Origin: Nocardiopsis endophytica
GTDB lineage: Bacteria > Actinomycetota > Actinomycetes > Streptosporangiales > Streptosporangiaceae
Direction: 5' to 3'
NCBI RefSeq assembly: GCF_027706725.1
Contig: NZ_JAQFWQ010000002.1
Location: 1 to 64,000, forward strand
Length of the DNA stretch: 64,000 bases
In this document: positions 59,185 to 64,000 of the stretch, one piece after another
Position numbering within the stretch: the first letter of the stretch is position 1
How the letters are laid out: every line of letters begins with the position of its first letter
Notes under the pieces: model-generated
Databases searched by the model: none
What the model was told of the DNA's origin: nothing
Seen by the model: the letters and a program-made list of their open reading frames with translations, nothing else
Translations under genes and position numbers: made by a program

Positions 59185-62100
59185 TCAGGGGACGTCGTCC
59201 GGGGCGAGTACCACCAGGTCCTCGCGGGTCGGCTCGGGCACTGCGACGAGGCGGCCGGCCTGCCGGGTGATCATCTTCTCCATCACCTGGCGGGCGTAGC
59301 GGGCATTGCCGAAGGCCTCGCCCCGGGGGACCGCCTCGAAGTGCGCCAGCAGCCGCTCCGCCGTCGCGTCCGGGACGGTGTACCCGCCCGCCTGGGCCAT
59401 GCCCCGCACGATGGACACCAGCTCGGCGGAGCCGTAGTCGGTGAACGGCACGCGCTGGGCGAACCGGGACGCCAGTCCCGGGTTGGAGGCCAGGAACCGC
59501 TCCATCTCCGCGTCGTACCCGGCGACGATCACCGCCACCTCGTCGCGGTGGTCCTCCATGAGCTTGACCAGGGTGTCCACCGCCTCCTGGCCGAAGTCGT
59601 TGCCGCCGCCCGCCGGGGTGAGCGTGTAGGCCTCGTCGATGAACAGCACCCCGCCGCGGGCCTTCTCGAACACCTCGGCGGTGAGCTGGGCGGTGTGCCC
59701 CACGTACCGCCCCACCAGGTCGGCGCGGGCCGCCTCGACGGTCTGCCCGCCCGGCAGCACGCCCAGCGCGCTGAGCAGCCGGCCGTAGATCCGGGCCACC
59801 GTCGTCTTACCGGTCCCCGGGGGGCCGGAGAACACCAGGTGGTGGCTGAGCGTGGGCACCGGCATGCCCAGCTCCCGCCGCCGCGCAGCGGCGACGAGCA
59901 CGTTCACCAGGTCGTTGACGACCTCCTTGACCTCGGCCAGCCCGGTCAGGGCGTCCAGCTCGGCGCGCAGCGCGGCGACCGCGTCGGACCCGCCGCCCTC
60001 GGGCCCCGCCTGGGCGCCGCCGTCCAGGTCCTCGGGCAGCAGCAGGGTGAGCTCGGCGGGGTCGGCCGGGGGGTTCTCGCCGAGCCGGTGCGCCTGCCGG
60101 TCCACCATCTGCTCGAACACCTTGCGGGCCTCGCGCCCGTTGCCGAACGCGGGCCCCTTGTGCATCCGGTCGAAGTGCCGCAGCAGGGCCTCGCGCAGCC
60201 CCTCGTCCAGCGTGTAGCTGTGCGCGGCGCCCTGGGCCTCCACGATCGCCACCAGCTCCTCGGAGCGGTAGTTGGGGAACTCGACCGTGCGCGCGAACCG
60301 GGACGCGAGCCCGGGGTTGGAGGCGAGGAACCCCTCCATCTCCGGTCCGTACCCGGCGACGATCACCACGACGTCGTCGCGGTGGTCCTCCATGAGCTTG
60401 ACCAGGGTGTCCACCGCCTCCTGGCCGAAGTCGTTGCCCGACCCGGCCGGGGTGAGCGTGTAGGCCTCGTCGACGAACAGCACCCCGCCGCGGGCCTTCT
60501 CGAACACCTCGGTGGTCTTGATCGCGGTGGCGCCCACGTACTGGCCGACCAGGTCGGCGCGGGCCGCCTCCACGACGTGCCCGTAGCGCAGCACGTCCAG
60601 GTCGGCCAGCAGCCGACCGTACAGCCGCGCCACGGTGGTCTTCCCGGTGCCCGGCGGGCCGGAGAACACCAGGTGCCGGGCGACGGGCGGGGACGGCAGC
60701 CCCATCTCGGCCCGGTGGCGGGCCATCCGGTTCCGGTTGACCAGCGTCGTGACCTCGCGCTTGACGCCGTCCAGGCCGATGAGCGCCTCCAGTTCGGCCA
60801 GTGGGCCCGCGTCCTCGTCCCCGGGTCCCCCGTCGGCCTCGCCGCCCCCCGCCGCCGGGGCGCCCGGCGCCCCGGCGCCCTCGGGGACGGCGTCCGGGCC
60901 GTACCGGTCCTCATCGGTGTTGCCCTCGCTGACCAGCGATGCGGCGGTGACGTTCGCCCCGGCGACGGTCTGCCTCAGCCCGGCGCGGCCGTTGTCCCGC
61001 ACCGAGCAGCCGTCCACCAGCACGTCCTCGCCGGTCCCCACGAGCACCCCGTCGGCCCGGTTGCCGAACAGCTCGCAGGAGCGCAGCGCCGCACGCCCGC
61101 CCGCCGCGACGAGCGCCCCGTTGCGGCCGTTGCCGTTCGAGCGCATGCGGGTGGCGGCCAGCTCGCCTCCGGCGTGCACCGCCAGCCCGTCCCCGCCGCA
61201 CCCGGCGACCTCGCCGTCGCGCAGGTCCAGCACCGCGCCCGCGGCGGCGCTCACCCCGTTCTCCCCGGCGTCGACCACCCGCAGGCCGGTGAGGGAGGGG
61301 CGCGCGTCGCCCGAGGCGTGCACCCCGGAGCGCCGCACCCCCGTCGCCTCCAGGTCCTCCAGGCGGCCCCCGCCGCCGTCGAAGCGCACGCCGTGCCCGC
61401 GGACCCGCCGCACCCGGACCCGGCGGAGGAAGGGCGAGGAGCCGGAGAGCACCGCGACCCCGGCGCCGTCCGCGCCGTCCACGGTGAGGCGGTCGAACTC
61501 GGCGGCCGAGTCGTCGGCGACCACCACCCCCTCGGCCGCGCCGCCGTGCACCTCCAGCCCGTTGAACGCGGTGGAGGAGCGGCCGGTGACGCGCACCGCC
61601 GCGCCCCCCGCGTCGCGCACCTCGACCCCGGTGAGCAGGCCGCGCGCCTTCTCCTCGGCGAGCACGCCCTCGCGGCCGCTGCGCACCACGGCGACCCGGT
61701 CGGCCCGCGGGTCGGTACCGCCGCGCAGCACCAGCCCGCGCCCGGCCGCGCCGTCCACCTCCACCTGCTCCAGCCGCACGGCCGAGCGGGTGGAGAGCAC
61801 CACCCCGTCGTCGCGGACGTCGCGCACCCGCAGCCGCACCAGCTCCGGGGCGGCGTCCCCGTCCACCGCCACGGCGGGCTTGGCGGTGCCGGTCACCTCG
61901 CAGTCCTCCACCCGGCCCGCGCCGCCCCCGGCCGCGTACACGCCGTTGCCGCCGGCGTCGCGGATGGTGCAGCGGCGCACCCGGGGCGCACCCCGCTCGT
62001 TGATGACCAGGCCGCTGGTCCCCACGTCCTCCACGACGCAGTCCTCGATGACGCTGGCCTGCGCCGAGGTCACCACGATGCCCGCGCCCTCCGAGCAGGT

Positions 62101-62493
62101 CACCCGGCAGTCGCGGAGCGCCAGGGCGCCCTCGTCGCGGGCCAGCACCGCCGCCCAGGCGGCGCCGTCCACCCGGCACTCGGCCAGCTCCACCTGCCCG
62201 GCGGCGGCGTCCACCACCGGCGCCTCGGGGTCGCGGCCGCGCAGGACGAGCCCGGTGAGCTTGACCGCCTCGGCGACGGAGGTGACCGCGCTCCCCTCCG
62301 CGCAGAGGATCTCCACCGACCCGGGCTCCTCGGCGGCCATCAGGGTGACCACACGGGTCAGGACCAGCCGCTCGGTGTAGCGTCCCGGGGCCAGGGAGAG
62401 CACCGCGCCGTCCCCGGCCGCGGCCACCGCCTCGCCGATCGTCCGGAACTCCGCGCCGCCCGACGGGTCGACGGTGCGCACGTGAGGGGTCAT
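59185..62493 (-). CDS. Right-handed beta-helix protein with two AAA+ domains (EccA-like)
   Basis: The 1102-residue product has a parallel beta-helix region (about 1-520) of short repeats such as VEDCEVTG and LTGVEVRDAGG. A Gly/Ala/Glu linker follows, then two CbxX/CfqX-type AAA+ modules. Each has VFSGPPGTGKTTVAR (about 615 and 890), VLFVDEAYTLTP or VLFIDEAYTLTP, and NPGLASRFA. The ATPases resemble EccA of type VII secretion. Fusion of a pectate-lyase-like fold with two EccA-type motors on one chain is known in actinobacteria but poorly understood. ATG 62493. The next gene ends 80 bp upstream. Confidence 0.9.
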   Translation of the reverse strand: MTPHVRTVDPSGGAEFRTIGEAVAAAGDGAVLSLAPGRYTERLVLTRVVTLMAAEEPGSVEILCAEGSAVTSVAEAVKLTGLVLRGRDPEAPVVDAAAGQVELAECRVDGAAWAAVLARDEGALALRDCRVTCSEGAGIVVTSAQASVIEDCVVEDVGTSGLVINERGAPRVRRCTIRDAGGNGVYAAGGGAGRVEDCEVTGTAKPAVAVDGDAAPELVRLRVRDVRDDGVVLSTRSAVRLEQVEVDGAAGRGLVLRGGTDPRADRVAVVRSGREGVLAEEKARGLLTGVEVRDAGGAAVRVTGRSSTAFNGLEVHGGAAEGVVVADDSAAEFDRLTVDGADGAGVAVLSGSSPFLRRVRVRRVRGHGVRFDGGGGRLEDLEATGVRRSGVHASGDARPSLTGLRVVDAGENGVSAAAGAVLDLRDGEVAGCGGDGLAVHAGGELAATRMRSNGNGRNGALVAAGGRAALRSCELFGNRADGVLVGTGEDVLVDGCSVRDNGRAGLRQTVAGANVTAASLVSEGNTDEDRYGPDAVPEGAGAPGAPAAGGGEADGGPGDEDAGPLAELEALIGLDGVKREVTTLVNRNRMARHRAEMGLPSPPVARHLVFSGPPGTGKTTVARLYGRLLADLDVLRYGHVVEAARADLVGQYVGATAIKTTEVFEKARGGVLFVDEAYTLTPAGSGNDFGQEAVDTLVKLMEDHRDDVVVIVAGYGPEMEGFLASNPGLASRFARTVEFPNYRSEELVAIVEAQGAAHSYTLDEGLREALLRHFDRMHKGPAFGNGREARKVFEQMVDRQAHRLGENPPADPAELTLLLPEDLDGGAQAGPEGGGSDAVAALRAELDALTGLAEVKEVVNDLVNVLVAAARRRELGMPVPTLSHHLVFSGPPGTGKTTVARIYGRLLSALGVLPGGQTVEAARADLVGRYVGHTAQLTAEVFEKARGGVLFIDEAYTLTPAGGGNDFGQEAVDTLVKLMEDHRDEVAVIVAGYDAEMERFLASNPGLASRFAQRVPFTDYGSAELVSIVRGMAQAGGYTVPDATAERLLAHFEAVPRGEAFGNARYARQVMEKMITRQAGRLVAVPEPTREDLVVLAPDDVP

Positions 62494-62572
62494 CGAACCT
62501 TCCGTTCCTTTCTGTCCGCCGCTCGGACCGCCGCCGTGTCCGCCGCGCCGTCCGCGGCGGCGGTACGGCGGG

Positions 62573-64000
62573 TCAGCGGCACTCGGCCTCGACCACCGAC
62601 GCGGGCAGCGTCGGGTGGGGCGCGCCCTGGGGGGCGGCTCCGGCGTTGGTCAGCCGGAGGGTGAAGGCGCCGTCCACGTCCGAGAACTCGGTGACCGCCC
62701 AGTAGTTGCCGGGGTCGGGCCGCTCGATCTTGTAGACGCCGCGGTTCCGGCCTTCGGCCCGCGCGCCGTCGAACAGCTCGACGTTGGCGGGCTCGCCGCT
62801 GCCCCACAGCGGGGACTCACCCGCGATGACCAGCATCTTCAGCGAGCAGGTGGCGTCGTCGAAGCCGGGGGTGAACGTCCAGGTCGCGGCGGTGTCGGTG
62901 TAGGCGTTGGAGTCGCCGCTCACCGGGAGGGCGTCGTAGCCGCCCGCGCATCCCGAACCGGTGTAGTGGCCGGAGCCCGTGCGGGCGACCCCTTGGCCGT
63001 GCACCGCGTAGGAGGCGCCGGGGTCGGTGCAGTCCGGACCGGCCACGGCGGAGTACTCGCGCTTCTGCCCGCCGTCGCCCGCGCCCTCGTCCGTCCCCTC
63101 GGCGGTGCCCGCGCTGAGCGGGGTCGCGCCCTGGTCCTGGGCCTTTCCGCCGTCCGCGCCTCCCGCCGCCTCCGGCCCGTCGGCGGGACCGTCCCCGCCT
63201 TCGGGGGCGCCGGACCCGGAACCGGAGCCGGAGCCGCCGCCTTCGGCGCCCCCGCCGCTCCCGCTCTCGCCGCCGGCGCCCTCAGCCTCTTCCGTGGCCT
63301 CCGTGTCCTCCTTCTCCTTCTTCTCCTTCCCGGAGCCCTCGCGGCCGCCGGGCTCCTCGGAGCCGTCCGACCCGAGCAGCGGCACCCCGTCGAGCAGCGA
63401 GCCCATCTGCGTCTCGGCCTCCGGCCCGGAGCCGCCCGCGCCGCCGCCGTCTCCCCCATCGCCGCCGGAGCCGTCGCCGGAACCGCCCTCCTGCGCGCCG
63501 CCGTCCTCCCGGTCCTCACCGCCGACCGCGCCGGGCGCCTGCGGCAGCACGTCGGGCACGAAGCCGCCGGGGTCCTGCCCGCCGCCTCCGCCCGCGCCGC
63601 CCGCGCCGCCGCCCTCGCCCGGGACGACCGGTGCGCCGCCCGCCAGCGGCGCCTGCGCCTGGGCGCCCGCAGTCCCGGCGGCCGGGTCGGCGCCGGAGGC
63701 CCCGGCCCCCTCGCCCCCGGCCAGCCGCATCCCCGTCTCGGAGGCGCCGAACGGCGCGGCGACCAGGAGCAGCCCGGCGATGGCGGCCAGCGCCATGGTG
63801 GGCTTCCCCGGCCGGTGGGCGGCCGCCGCCGTTCCCTTGCCGTCGGCGGCGGGGGCGCCGAACCGGCCGATGGCGGCGGTCAGCCCGGACAGCGCGCCGC
63901 CGGCGGGGGGTTCGGCGGCCTGACCGGTCCGGGCCGAGGGGGCCGACGGGGGCGGGACGGGCGCCGGCGCCGCCGCCCGGGAGGCGGCGGCCGGGGCCGG
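62573..64000 (-). CDS. Low-complexity membrane/secreted protein, 5' end outside the window
   Basis: The frame is open from the stop at 62573 to the window edge, at least 475 residues. An Ala/Pro-rich part leads to one hydrophobic helix (starting ALAAIAGLLLVAAPF at 63793). A Gly/Ala/Glu/Ser low-complexity region of about 200 residues follows, then a compact C-terminal domain (about 140 residues) with four Cys (DCTDPGA, GCAGG, TCSLKML, EAECR at the end). The last domain looks like a small extracellular beta fold. It is co-directional with the EccA-like gene and may be a partner. A first Met at 63796 is probably internal. Confidence 0.7.
   Translation of the reverse strand, partial: PAPAAASRAAAPAPVPPPSAPSARTGQAAEPPAGGALSGLTAAIGRFGAPAADGKGTAAAAHRPGKPTMALAAIAGLLLVAAPFGASETGMRLAGGEGAGASGADPAAGTAGAQAQAPLAGGAPVVPGEGGGAGGAGGGGGQDPGGFVPDVLPQAPGAVGGEDREDGGAQEGGSGDGSGGDGGDGGGAGGSGPEAETQMGSLLDGVPLLGSDGSEEPGGREGSGKEKKEKEDTEATEEAEGAGGESGSGGGAEGGGSGSGSGSGAPEGGDGPADGPEAAGGADGGKAQDQGATPLSAGTAEGTDEGAGDGGQKREYSAVAGPDCTDPGASYAVHGQGVARTGSGHYTGSGCAGGYDALPVSGDSNAYTDTAATWTFTPGFDDATCSLKMLVIAGESPLWGSGEPANVELFDGARAEGRNRGVYKIERPDPGNYWAVTEFSDVDGAFTLRLTNAGAAPQGAPHPTLPASVVEAECR

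Overview
The window is high-GC actinobacterial DNA. It has GTG/TTG starts, GTGA/ATGA overlaps, tRNA-Ala(CGC) and tRNA-Arg(CCU), an Rpf resuscitation factor, protein O-mannosylation, a SepX/GlpR divisome protein and a DUF574-type methyltransferase. The genes found fit a filamentous actinomycete of the Nocardiopsis/Streptosporangiales kind; the genus is inferred, not shown. 

Backbone (about 1-29 kb): the genes and their order match the Mycobacterium tuberculosis block from mscL (Rv0985c) to ksgA (Rv1010). They are rsmA, rpfB, tatD, metG, rsmI, pmt, glpR, rimJ, mog, moaC, moeA/glp, galU, 5-formyl-THF cyclo-ligase, a Ser-rich FmdB zinc ribbon (the position of Ruc, Rv0991c), a SAF protein and mscL. 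Added to this are a CaiB-type CoA-transferase/racemase, a fused SecDF, a cold-shock protein, a NaChBac-like ion channel, a TatA/B protein, a tiny Trp-rich secreted peptide and an M15 peptidase. Two intergenic zones (1-1049 and about 20.9-22.4 kb) carry no genes but share a composite repeat: tandem units of about 144-218 bp beside a GATCTCGGG palindrome. The palindrome also occurs alone between convergent genes at 4.8 and 50.4 kb. 

Defence region (about 29-43 kb): after tRNA-Arg come an HTH/membrane pair, a truncated Nudix gene, a solo CRISPR repeat with its own leader-like flank, and a complete-looking type I-E cas operon on the minus strand (cas3, cse1, cse2, cas7, cas5, cas6, cas1, cas2). 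A 23-repeat array of 22 spacers follows, with its leader on the right. cas1 carries an internal deletion plus frameshift, so interference genes look intact while adaptation should be lost. Right of the leader lie two decayed coding stretches and two related two-TM proteins. 

Right part (43-64 kb): an ABC exporter, a peptidoglycan-binding protein, an S1-domain protein, a DEDDh exonuclease and a PucR regulator. Then comes a duplicated esterase flanking a TetR/DUF2867 pair, and a heterodimeric ABC transporter of the siderophore type. An RloA-RloB defence pair is inserted at the 3' end of a methyltransferase gene between 27-bp direct repeats; its RloB has lost the core of its nuclease domain. The window ends with a beta-helix/double-AAA+ protein and a truncated low-complexity membrane protein. 

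The most notable points are the decayed adaptation gene, the solo leader-repeat unit, the RloAB insertion scar, and the recurrent intergenic palindrome/tandem-repeat element.
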